Below, piece after piece: positions 1 through 6,287 of a stretch of DNA of 29,826 nt. The number at the start of each line of letters is the position of its first letter. Position 1 is the stretch's first letter. A program made the position numbers and the translations under genes. Location of the stretch: positions 1 through 29,826 of IMG/VR virus record IMGVR_UViG_3300031951_000868. One strand, written 5' to 3'. Below the pieces are notes generated by a model. The model made no database searches. It saw only the letters and a list, made by a program, of their open reading frames with translations, and was not told the origin of the DNA. This stretch comes from a virus.

Positions 1-160
1 TGCTGCGGCTTTTGCCAAGGCCTTTACCTATCGCGGAGCCCTGACCGTCTTTGCCGTGGGCACCTTCCTCCTGGCTTGGTACGCGGTGTCCCTTGATCAG
101 AAGGAACAGCAGCACCGCCGGGACATGGCATACCTCACCTACCGCACCCTCGCCCGATGA
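1..160 (+). CDS. Membrane protein, C-terminal fragment
   Basis: The frame beginning at base 2 is open from the left edge to a TGA at 158-160 and gives 52 residues, so the start lies outside the window. It contains one clear hydrophobic segment (from ALTVFAVG through LLAWYAVSL), followed by a charged tail with QKEQQHRRD and YLTYRTLAR. This looks like a single-pass small membrane protein with a polar C-terminus. Its stop overlaps the ATG of the next gene by the ATGA arrangement, so the two are probably translationally coupled in one plus-strand operon. I do not recognise a family. Confidence 0.6.
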   Translation, partial: AAAFAKAFTYRGALTVFAVGTFLLAWYAVSLDQKEQQHRRDMAYLTYRTLAR

Positions 161-414
161 GCACCGACACCACCACCGCAGCGCCTGAGCTGCTCATTGC
201 CGACGACGACGATTCCAGGTTCCGCTTCAAGCTCGGCAAGCGTGCCTACGTCCGGGGCTGGATCAATTCCGAGCCGGTCATCATCACCCGCCGCCTGCTG
301 CACCTCTCCACCGTGGGCATCTTCAGCCCCCACTACCTCTGCGCCGATGCAGAGGGGAAGGAATGGCGCATCGCCCAGCTGGAACTCAGCAGCAAAGCCA
401 TCGACGTGCGATGA
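157..414 (+). CDS. Hypothetical phage protein, 85 aa
   Basis: This small protein has an acidic N-terminus (IADDDDS) followed by alternating hydrophobic and polar residues (KRAYVRGWIN, EPVIITRRLL, KEWRIAQLEL) that suggest a small beta-rich fold. No catalytic motif is visible. The start is set by the ATGA overlap with the preceding frame, and its stop overlaps the ATG at 411 in the same way, so it is the middle gene of a coupled plus-strand operon. The function is unknown. The position beside an HTH protein and the integrase suggests an early or lysogeny-region gene, which is inference only. Confidence 0.65.
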   Translation: MSTDTTTAAPELLIADDDDSRFRFKLGKRAYVRGWINSEPVIITRRLLHLSTVGIFSPHYLCADAEGKEWRIAQLELSSKAIDVR

Positions 415-992
415 CCGTCTACCGCAAGCCAGCCCCGCAGGTTGACCGCCTCCCAGACCAGGCCATCCGCATCACCGTGGGCAAGCTCACCTCCACCGTC
501 CACAGTGAGCACCTAGTCCCTGAGCGCATCCTGCAGCTCACCCGTCGCCATCAGCGCCACCGCTATGGCAAAGGCACCCACAACCCCAACGCACGCTGGA
601 ACGAGGCCGTGGTCAGGGAGATGCGGGAGCTGCACCTGCTGCAGCACCAGAGCATCTGCCAGATCGCCAAGCGATTCAACACCCACGATGCCAGCGTGTC
701 CCGCATCGTGCGGTGGAAGGATTGGGCCCACTGTGACCACGACCTCAGGGAACTCCCCAGGCCCAAGCTGATTGGCAACCAACGCCCACAGCTCAGCCCG
801 GAAGAGGAAGCCCGCCGGCTAGAGCAGCGCAGGGAACGGCAGCGGGAATACAACCGCAACTACCGCAACCGGCAACGGACCCTGAACTGCGCAACCTGCG
901 TCCATTGGGTTCACAAATGCGGCCTGGGTTACCCGGAAGCCAGCCGATCAAAGGGCCTGTTCGCCCGCCACTGTCCCGCTTACGCAGCCTGA
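411..992 (+). CDS. HTH DNA-binding protein with C-terminal Cys cluster, 193 aa
   Basis: I place the start at the ATG at 411 (TVYRKPAP), which overlaps the previous stop, rather than at an upstream in-frame ATG at 363. Residues about 68-103 (VREMRELHLL, then SICQIAKRFN, then ASVSRIVRWKDW) match the helix-turn-helix of small phage proteins that scan for degenerate sites, including those fused to HNH nucleases. No HNH motif follows. Instead there is a charged Glu/Arg helix (about 130-155) and a Cys cluster (C160, C163, C170, C188) that may bind zinc. It is most likely a phage regulator or a DNA-binding accessory protein. The DNA-binding call is firm; the role is not. Confidence 0.7.
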   Translation: MTVYRKPAPQVDRLPDQAIRITVGKLTSTVHSEHLVPERILQLTRRHQRHRYGKGTHNPNARWNEAVVREMRELHLLQHQSICQIAKRFNTHDASVSRIVRWKDWAHCDHDLRELPRPKLIGNQRPQLSPEEEARRLEQRRERQREYNRNYRNRQRTLNCATCVHWVHKCGLGYPEASRSKGLFARHCPAYAA

Positions 993-1156
993 TGGACGCA
1001 CGCACCGCCCTTCGTCAAGTCATCGCCCGCGCCCTAGCGCAGCGTGATCTCCAGGCTCTCCAGGCCGCCCAGCCACACGATGGAAGCCACGAACTCGATC
1101 ACGATGGCCCGCAGCTCATCCTCAGTGGCCATGGCCAGCGTGGCCGGGTCGGCTAG
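991..1156 (+). CDS. Possible coupled ORF reading into the integrase 3' end
   Basis: An ATG at 991 overlaps the stop of the HTH gene by ATGA, the same coupling used by the two genes before it. The first 15 residues (MDARTALRQVIARAL) look like an ordinary helical protein. From about 1034 the frame runs antisense to the integrase coding sequence, and the product becomes uninformative. It may be a genuine 54-aa overlapping gene, the stump of a gene cut by recombination next to the integrase, or chance. I keep it only because of the coupling. Confidence 0.25.
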
Positions 1157-2299
1157 CAACTCCCGCCGCAGCTCCAGATCAGGCCCGGCAGGCTGCTCAC
1201 GCAGGGCAGCCAGCTGGGCTCTTTGCTTGGCGATCAGCGCCGCATAGTCCGGGTCATCGGCAAACGGCTCCAGCGCCTCGATCCGCCGCATCAGCTCTAG
1301 CTGCTCCGGGGTCAAGGCCGGGCTTCCCTCGCTGGCCAGCTCAGCCATCGCCTCATTGGCCTGCACCAGCGCCTGAATCACTCTGTCCCGCACCACGGAC
1401 ACCCGCAGGCCTTGCCCGTAGCGGTCGCAAACTCGGGTCTTGCACTTCAGCCGCTGCACGTTGCGATCTGTGACCGTGTGCAGGTTCTTCCCGCACGCAT
1501 CGCAGCGGACCAGCCCCGTGAACAGCCGCACCTGACGATCCAAGCTCACGCCTCTTGCCAATGACCGGGCCTGCAGGCACCGCCGCGCATGGTGCCACTG
1601 CTCTGGGGTCACCAGCGGCTCACATCGCATCCCTGGCCGGTTGTTGACCTCGCCCCGCAAAGTGGGGTTCTCGATCCACGCCCGGATGCCTCGCGGCGTG
1701 ATTGAGGCGTCATAATTCTTGATCCAACCGGCAAGGTTGAAGTCCATTTCGGCCAGCTGCGCCCAGCGGTCCTGGGCTAGCCGCCAGTTGACAGAGTGCG
1801 GGACCACCTGGCCGTCAACGTGGGCATACCCGAAGGGCACCTTGCCGCTGGCATACGCGCCCTGTGCCCTGCGGGCCTCCAGCGCCTTACGGACCTTGAG
1901 CCGGCGCGTCCGCGACTCGTTCTCCTGGAACACGGTCCGCAGCTGGGCCATCATCACGTCAGCAGGGTTGTTGGCCGGATCCAGCCATGCCCCGGTGTCC
2001 AGCTCCAGCAGCCGTGCCCCGGTCCGCTCCAGAGCGTCCAGCAGCTCGATGCCCCAGCGCATCCGCCGCTGCGTCCGGTCAAAGTTCGGGACCACCACCT
2101 CCGTGGTCGTACCGTCAAGGATCAGGTCAATCAGGGCCGGGAACTCACTGCCCCGCCGGCCGGCCTCCCGAAAGCCGCTGATGCCGTGGTCTACCAGCAC
2201 CCGAACGCAGCCGGCATCCCGCAGCCGCTGCTCTTGGGTGGCGATGGATGCGGCCTGCTCGGCAGTCTTGGTGCTGACGCGGCAGTAGCCCACCCGCAT
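1034..2299 (-). CDS. int: Large serine recombinase (phage integrase), 421 aa
   Basis: The N-terminal resolvase domain begins GYCRVST, placing the nucleophilic serine at S9, with the conserved arginine block near residues 74-79 (FDRTQRR). A recombinase domain follows (GKVPFGYAHVDG near 152-163, then WIENPTLRGE near 208-217). A zinc ribbon has C266, C269, C286 and C291, and a Glu/Arg-rich segment near 320-360 is the likely coiled coil. This architecture performs site-specific integration and excision through a covalent serine-DNA intermediate. At 421 residues it is short for the family, resembling cyanobacterial element recombinases of the XisF type. It diverges from the GIY-YIG gene with 11 bp between start codons. 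It is the strongest evidence that the element is temperate. Confidence 0.95.
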   Translation of the reverse strand: MRVGYCRVSTKTAEQAASIATQEQRLRDAGCVRVLVDHGISGFREAGRRGSEFPALIDLILDGTTTEVVVPNFDRTQRRMRWGIELLDALERTGARLLELDTGAWLDPANNPADVMMAQLRTVFQENESRTRRLKVRKALEARRAQGAYASGKVPFGYAHVDGQVVPHSVNWRLAQDRWAQLAEMDFNLAGWIKNYDASITPRGIRAWIENPTLRGEVNNRPGMRCEPLVTPEQWHHARRCLQARSLARGVSLDRQVRLFTGLVRCDACGKNLHTVTDRNVQRLKCKTRVCDRYGQGLRVSVVRDRVIQALVQANEAMAELASEGSPALTPEQLELMRRIEALEPFADDPDYAALIAKQRAQLAALREQPAGPDLELRRELLADPATLAMATEDELRAIVIEFVASIVWLGGLESLEITLR

Positions 2300-2310
2300 G
2301 GCGTCCTAGT

Positions 2311-2808
2311 GTGGTCAAAGCGAACACTACCAAGGTGGACTTCCCTCTAACCCTCACGGAAGAGAGCCTTGAATGGCTGCTGCAGCAACTGGGGCTGCGG
2401 CCATGCGTGGACGACCCCAGGCACCGTGCGCTTGACCTTGTGGCCACCCATTGGGCCGTGCCGTTCCGCTGGGCCTGCCATGGCGTCTACAGGCTGCAGG
2501 TCGTGGACGAGATGAGCCCGTATCACGGCATGGAATACGTGGGCATGTCCAACAACGTCCGCAAGCGGGTCGCCTCACACATCTCCACCTATCCAGACTC
2601 GGATCAGCCTTGGGGCGGCTACGGCAGCGATCGACCCAATCTGCTACGCCGCCACATGGAAGCCCGCGCCCTGTCGCTGTTCCCCAATGGGATCTCACGC
2701 AGGGATCTGGCTTTTGTTGAGTACCACTGGATCGAGCTGCTAAAGCCGGCTCTGAACGGTCCGACGCCTAGGCCACAGCGCTACGGGCACAAGCACGTCA
2801 AGGCCTAG
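2311..2808 (+). CDS. GIY-YIG family nuclease, 165 aa
   Basis: The GIY-YIG signature elements are present in order: GVY at 58-60, YVG at 76-78, the catalytic-arginine helix SNNVRKRVASH at 80-90, a metal-binding glutamate at E137 (FVEYHWIELLKP), and the terminal asparagine of LKPALN at N149. The E-to-N spacing of 12 residues equals that in UvrC. It is therefore probably an active single-domain endonuclease that nicks or cuts DNA. About 50 unassigned residues precede the domain. The start is GTG with no clear ribosome-binding site; a second in-frame GTG lies at 2335. It diverges from the integrase, so the two likely share a tiny control region. Confidence 0.8.
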   Translation: MVKANTTKVDFPLTLTEESLEWLLQQLGLRPCVDDPRHRALDLVATHWAVPFRWACHGVYRLQVVDEMSPYHGMEYVGMSNNVRKRVASHISTYPDSDQPWGGYGSDRPNLLRRHMEARALSLFPNGISRRDLAFVEYHWIELLKPALNGPTPRPQRYGHKHVKA

Positions 2809-2972
2809 CACCCGGTCAGGATCAGCCCCGTCACCCACGTATCTGCCCCCTCTGCCCGCAGCGCCTGCCTCACCGCTTCCACATGGTCTCGATGCACCTT
2901 GCGGCTTCTGGCTCCGGCCCGTGTCCACCACCAGACCGTGACCAGCTGCTCACGAGCCTCTGCCACGTCCAT
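2805..2972 (-). CDS. Small hypothetical protein, 55 aa
   Basis: The frame MDVAEAREQL...LILTGC encodes a compact polar and aromatic protein (VTVWWWTRAG; HRDHVEAVRQ). Its stop overlaps the stop of the GIY-YIG gene at a CTAG palindrome, so the two genes converge. I choose the ATG at 2972 because a copy of the window-wide GGCAACCT motif begins exactly 28 bp upstream, the same distance as for the tape measure, major tail and 23244-23963 genes. The function is unknown. Confidence is moderate because the frame also stays open upstream of this ATG, antisense to the next gene. Confidence 0.5.
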   Translation of the reverse strand: MDVAEAREQLVTVWWWTRAGARSRKVHRDHVEAVRQALRAEGADTWVTGLILTGC

Positions 2973-2990
2973 GCCATGCCTGCCGTTACC

Positions 2991-3010
2991 GCAGGTTGCC
3001 GGAAACCTAA
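2991..3010. promoter_or_regulatory. Head-to-head pair of GGMAASCTR motifs between divergent genes
   Basis: On the minus strand GGCAACCTGC (3000-2991) points to the ATG at 2972, 28 bp away. On the plus strand GGAAACCTAA (3001-3010) points to the ATG at 3025, 24 bp away. The two copies abut at CC|GG. The same arrangement recurs at 19821-19840. It is likely a divergent initiation element; whether it acts on transcription or translation is not shown. Confidence 0.5.
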
Positions 3011-3024
3011 GGGACAGGCGGCGG

Positions 3025-3774
3025 ATGGATGGCCAGGGCGGGGCACGACGGCAACCACGGGATGCGCGGGGGCGCTTCTCCAGCACCGGGGCCACCGCAC
3101 GCGGCGGGCGGATCAAGAAGGCCTCAGGCAAGCGGGCCACGGTGACGGCCAAGGCCAAGGGACAGGCCCCTGCGGGCACCATCGGCCGGCGGCCGGGCAA
3201 ACCGTCAAAACCGTCAGCCAACGGCATCAGGCCCACAGGCACCCTCCCGCGGCCTCAGCCCAGCAACTCGGTCAAGCCCACCGGCCGCCGCGCACCGCGC
3301 AACAACGTCCGCCCCTACAGGCCCGCCACCGCTGACGGCAAAATCGGCCAGATTGACCGGCAGATTGATTCCACCATGAAGGGCATGGTGGACGAGATGA
3401 AGGGCATCCGCGATCGGGCCAAGAAGGCCAAGCCCGAGATTGACAAGATGTCCCGGTGGATGGAGCGCACCAACGCTCGCGCCATCGCCGACCGTGGCAA
3501 AAAGGGCATCAACGGGGAGATCGCCCGGATTGAGATCGGCACCGTTGGCACTGGCCCTGGCATGAAGGCCATCCGCCGCAGGGCAGAGCGTGCATCACAG
3601 GCCGCTGCACGGGGCAGCAAGCCTGCCCGCCGTGCCCAGGAGATCTATGCCAGCCAGATGGCGTTCACCGGGCCAGGCAAGCCCAAGGCCGGCAAAAACA
3701 ACCTCAAGCCGGGCCCACGGAACAAGCAAGGCCCGCCGAAACGCACCCGCAAACCACGCAAGCCCCGCAAATGA
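3025..3774 (+). CDS. Highly basic low-complexity protein with GRF leader, 249 aa
   Basis: I start at the ATG at 3025, not the upstream in-frame ATG at 2899, because the conserved RDARGRFSS leader then falls at residues 12-20, as in two other phage proteins in this window (22681-23244 and 23244-23963). The product is dominated by Arg, Lys, Pro and Gly, with a more ordinary helical middle (about 105-195, for example MVDEMKGIRDRAKKAK) and a tail of KPRK type. It also has the APAGTI motif (48-53) seen in the other two. No enzyme motif is visible. It may be a nucleic-acid-binding virion or internal protein, which is inference from composition and the shared leader. Its stop overlaps the ATG of the next gene (ATGA). 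Confidence 0.6.
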   Translation: MDGQGGARRQPRDARGRFSSTGATARGGRIKKASGKRATVTAKAKGQAPAGTIGRRPGKPSKPSANGIRPTGTLPRPQPSNSVKPTGRRAPRNNVRPYRPATADGKIGQIDRQIDSTMKGMVDEMKGIRDRAKKAKPEIDKMSRWMERTNARAIADRGKKGINGEIARIEIGTVGTGPGMKAIRRRAERASQAAARGSKPARRAQEIYASQMAFTGPGKPKAGKNNLKPGPRNKQGPPKRTRKPRKPRK

Positions 3775-3947
3775 TCGTTGAAGCTCCGACCATTGAGGTG
3801 GTCAACCAAGGCGGCGAACCCGTCTGGCGCGTCAGTGGCCTCGGCATGAGCGTCACAGACCGCTGCGGGGCCCGTGCGCAGGAGCTGTGGCACCAGATGG
3901 CCATGGCGCGGGGCTACTTGGGCCCCATGGCGGACAATGCGGCCTGA
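3771..3947 (+). CDS. Small hypothetical protein, 58 aa
   Basis: The gene starts at an ATG overlapping the stop of the preceding basic protein (ATGA) and encodes 58 residues beginning MIVEAPTIEVV. The order suggests a short beta strand pair followed by a helix (RCGARAQELWHQMAMARGYL). The last 34 bp overlap the convergent minus-strand gene ending at 3914. There is no recognisable family. Translational coupling and a protein-like composition support it. Confidence 0.5.
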   Translation: MIVEAPTIEVVNQGGEPVWRVSGLGMSVTDRCGARAQELWHQMAMARGYLGPMADNAA

Positions 3948-4150
3948 GCCTCAAGCTCAGCCACGCGCTTTGTTGCGCCGCGGATGATCTGATCCTGGGT
4001 GATCGTGAGGCGCCAGAGCTTCATGGCCATCGCCAGCACGTCGGCAGGGGTGCCGGACTCCAGCGCCCGCTTGCCCCGCTCCAACTCCAGCTCATGGTGA
4101 GGCTCAAAGACGGGGCACATCCACGATCCCCAGCCAGGCGGATTGGACAC
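3914..4150 (-). CDS. Small hypothetical protein with C-terminal helix, 78 aa
   Basis: The C-terminal two thirds looks strongly protein-like: EPHHELELERGKRALESG, then MAMKLWRLTITQDQIIRGA, then KRVAELEAQAAL, which is likely helical. The start is uncertain. The frame is open from an ATG at 4210, but that would overlap the lysozyme gene by 40 bp. A GTG at 4150 lies 30 bp downstream of a GGCAACCTGA motif, as for other genes here, and I prefer it; an ATG at 4120 is a third option. It is the last gene of the late operon, directly after the lysin, so a lysis accessory role is possible but unsupported by motifs. Confidence 0.55.
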   Translation of the reverse strand: MSNPPGWGSWMCPVFEPHHELELERGKRALESGTPADVLAMAMKLWRLTITQDQIIRGATKRVAELEAQAALSAMGPK

Positions 4151-4170
4151 GGGCAGCGGTGCGGTTTCCC

Positions 4171-4180
4171 TCAGGTTGCC
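4171..4180 (-). promoter_or_regulatory. GGMAASCTR motif copy
   Basis: The sequence GGCAACCTGA on the minus strand contains the lysozyme TGA stop and lies 30 bp before the in-frame GTG at 4150 that I use for the downstream gene. Confidence 0.35.
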
Positions 4181-5319
4181 TTCGGCGTCGGGCAGCTCCC
4201 TAGACCCCAATCGCAGAACAGATCACGGGGATCCGTGTCCCGCAGCCACCCGATTAGCGTCTGCAGGTCACCGATGGACCGCATCCCCACGCAGCCGGCC
4301 GTGCCGGGGCTGCTGCCAGCGTTGGCGTCGTAGTGGATCTCGATGGCACTGCGCTGCGTCGTGCCCGGCTCCAGATACCGCAGGGGGATGCTGGCAGGCC
4401 CCAGGCCCACGCCCCATCTCGCGGCGTAGTTGTCTTTCCCGCCGGCCCACGCGATGTCAGAGATGCCCCAGCGGCCCTCTGGCAGCGGCTCCATGCTCCC
4501 GGCTTTGGAGTCCACTCCCTTGCGGAACACCTGAGCCCCAGGGGCGCCAGAGACGGCCAGCAGCTCACCCACGACGGCGCCGGCCTTGATGTACTGCAGC
4601 TTGAGCAGCTCTAGGCCTCGGCCGTCCTTCCTGCCGGCTCTGGTGAGCCTCAGGTGCGGCTTGCTGGTGGGCGGCGCCACGGTGGCAGGTGCCGCACCAA
4701 GGAACAAGGCCACCTCTGCAGCCCTGCGCCGCTTGAGGCCCTCCAGCACCTTCCCACCGTCGCCCTTGTTCCACCGGGGCAGCTCCTCGGCAATCACGGT
4801 GGCCGGCGATTCCTTGGCCAGCAGCCGCTTGCGCAGCGTGGAATCCTCCACCGCCCCTAGGCCCACATTGAAGGCCCACGACACAAGCGCCGCTTGTTGA
4901 TCCGGCTTCCACGTCTTGGCCATCGGCAGCAGCGCGAACATGCCGGGGGCAAACAGGTTCTCCACCTGATTGACCAGCAGCTCCTCCGCAAACTCGGCCG
5001 TGATCTTGTCGCCCATCCGCACGGGCTTGTCAATCATGCGGGTGGCCCCGTAGCCGATGGTCGGCACCCCTGCAGGGCAGCGGTAGGCCTCCAGGCGCAG
5101 GCCCTCAAACTCTTTGATGATCTTCAGGGCGGGCTTCAGCCATGCCGGCTCCGGCAGCCTCGCAGGGCTCCCCTCTGCCCGCCATGCATCCGTAAACAGT
5201 TCCCGCTGCTCATCCGTCAACGCCTGATCCAACGCCGACAAAGCGGCCAGCTGATGCGGCGTGAGCTTTCCCCGCTTGGCAGCCTCTTCCGCTGCCCCGC
5301 GCACCGTCGCGAAAGTCAT
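4171..5319 (-). CDS. Endolysin: GH24 muramidase plus L,D-transpeptidase-like domain, 382 aa
   Basis: Residues about 62-210 form a phage lysozyme domain. The lambdoid GH24 catalytic pattern E-x8-D/C-x5-T is visible as E72, C81 and T87, within FEGLRLEAYRCPAGVPTIGYGAT. It would cleave the MurNAc-GlcNAc bond at the end of infection. A second domain (about 220-375) contains IHYDANAG...SPGTAGCVGM, placing H329 and C343 as in YkuD-type L,D-transpeptidase or related peptidoglycan-active folds. The first 55 residues are helical with no signal peptide, so it probably needs a holin. The start ATG overlaps the previous stop (ATGA). At 382 residues it is roughly twice the size of a single-domain GH24 lysin. 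Confidence 0.88.
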   Translation of the reverse strand: MTFATVRGAAEEAAKRGKLTPHQLAALSALDQALTDEQRELFTDAWRAEGSPARLPEPAWLKPALKIIKEFEGLRLEAYRCPAGVPTIGYGATRMIDKPVRMGDKITAEFAEELLVNQVENLFAPGMFALLPMAKTWKPDQQAALVSWAFNVGLGAVEDSTLRKRLLAKESPATVIAEELPRWNKGDGGKVLEGLKRRRAAEVALFLGAAPATVAPPTSKPHLRLTRAGRKDGRGLELLKLQYIKAGAVVGELLAVSGAPGAQVFRKGVDSKAGSMEPLPEGRWGISDIAWAGGKDNYAARWGVGLGPASIPLRYLEPGTTQRSAIEIHYDANAGSSPGTAGCVGMRSIGDLQTLIGWLRDTDPRDLFCDWGLGSCPTPKAT

Positions 5320-5657
5320 CAGCGGCGACGGCGGTCGAAGGGGACAGCAGCGGCCACGGGGTTGAACAGGCGGGCCACGGCCTCGATCTGCCCCATGGTT
5401 GCCGGCTTGCCCACAGCATCCGCAATCGCAGAGGCAATGAGGCCTTCCACGATCACGGGCGGGACGTTGTTGCGCAGCACCATCGGCAGCTCCTGATCCA
5501 GCCGGCCGAACACCTGGGGCAAGACTGCCTGCAGAGCACGGTCTACGGCCAGTTCTGCCAGACGGGTGGCCAAGCGGCCGATCAGGGGGCGCAATCTCAC
5601 GGTGGAGCCTGCAGTTTCCCTAGCTTTCCCTGCCCAGGAACCGCCCATCAGGCCCAC
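5319..5657 (-). CDS. Lysis-cassette hypothetical protein, 112 aa
   Basis: The protein is rich in amphipathic helix (RLATRLAELAVDRALQAV; VPPVIVEGLIASAIADAVGK) and ends in a basic FDRRRR tail. There is no clear membrane segment and no known motif. It overlaps the upstream membrane protein by 38 bp and is coupled to the lysin by ATGA. Position suggests a holin partner or lysis regulator, but nothing in the sequence proves this. A second in-frame ATG at 5648 would shorten it by three residues. Confidence 0.6.
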   Translation of the reverse strand: MGLMGGSWAGKARETAGSTVRLRPLIGRLATRLAELAVDRALQAVLPQVFGRLDQELPMVLRNNVPPVIVEGLIASAIADAVGKPATMGQIEAVARLFNPVAAAVPFDRRRR

Positions 5658-5925
5658 GCCGTGCGCCCTGCTGTTGCCGCCGCTTGTGCCCTGACAGATA
5701 GGCCGCCACGGGCGACTGCGCCAGCAGCCCGCCGATCCCCAGCCCCGACGCCCTCAAGTCTGCCTGCATGTTGTCCCATGCCGGCTGGCACTGATCCGGC
5801 CCTGATGCCCGCATCTCGCACAACCCCACACGCACCGCACCGCTCACCGCCAGCGACACCGCAGCGCCAACGATCATGATGCCGATGGGGGTAAAGCCTC
5901 GGAACGTGGGGGAAACGCTGATCAT
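5620..5925 (-). CDS. Single-pass membrane protein, holin candidate, 101 aa
   Basis: Residues about 11-33 (FTPIGIMIVGAAVSLAVSG and onward) form one strong transmembrane segment. A soluble region with two Cys (C36, C46) and a Gly-rich stretch follows. The C-terminus is basic and ends RRGPDGRFLGRES, which resembles the GRF motif at the N-terminus of three other proteins in this window. It lies between another membrane protein and the lysin gene, so a holin or antiholin role is plausible. The 4-bp overlap with the upstream gene supports coupling. Confidence 0.65.
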   Translation of the reverse strand: MISVSPTFRGFTPIGIMIVGAAVSLAVSGAVRVGLCEMRASGPDQCQPAWDNMQADLRASGLGIGGLLAQSPVAAYLSGHKRRQQQGARRGPDGRFLGRES

Positions 5926-6257
5926 TGCTTTCGCCCCATCTCTTGCCGCGTCATCCGCACTTCCAGATCCTGAAGCTCGGCCTTAAACTCCCGCATCTCG
6001 CTCTGGAACGCTTCCTGATTGATCAGCACCCTGTCCAGCCGGATCGGCACCTGAACGGCCAGGTAGCCGATGCCGCCAACGCCGCAGATGATCAGCCATG
6101 ACACCACATGGCGGCGGACTTCATCCCAGAAGGGGTCAGGCGTCCCGTTCACTAGGACCTCCACTGCATGAGCCCAGTCGCTGGGCAGTCTTGGGAGTTC
6201 ATGGCCGGCGATGGTCACAGCAGGACTTAATAAAGGTTGCCGATTCTGAGAGGCCAT
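5922..6257 (-). CDS. Membrane protein with C-terminal coiled coil, holin/antiholin candidate, 111 aa
   Basis: I use the ATG at 6257, which has a GAGTGAGGG ribosome-binding-like sequence upstream, instead of the GTG at 6272 that lies inside it. One transmembrane helix spans about 51-70 (VVSWLIICGVGGIGYLAVQV). A likely coiled coil follows at about 78-108 (FKAELQDLEVRMTRQEM). Helix plus coiled coil next to a lysozyme is typical of holin-like or XhlA-like proteins, though the order here is reversed relative to XhlA. A GGCAACCTAC motif begins 30 bp upstream of the ATG. Confidence 0.65.
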   Translation of the reverse strand: MASQNRQPLLSPAVTIAGHELPRLPSDWAHAVEVLVNGTPDPFWDEVRRHVVSWLIICGVGGIGYLAVQVPIRLDRVLINQEAFQSEMREFKAELQDLEVRMTRQEMGRKQ

Positions 6258-6277
6258 AGGTATAGCCCTCACTCGCG

Positions 6278-6287
6278 GTAGGTTGCC
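6278..6287 (-). promoter_or_regulatory. GGMAASCTR motif copy
   Basis: The sequence GGCAACCTAC lies between the fibre gene and the lysis cassette, 30 bp before the ATG at 6257. The TAG stop of the fibre gene runs into it. The local sequence TAGGTTGCCTA is also a short inverted repeat. Confidence 0.45.

Noticed and set aside
1719-2350. Two overlapping plus-strand frames over the integrase
   Set aside because: Both are antisense to a well-defined serine recombinase and rich in Arg, Pro and Ser, as expected of GC-rich shadow frames.
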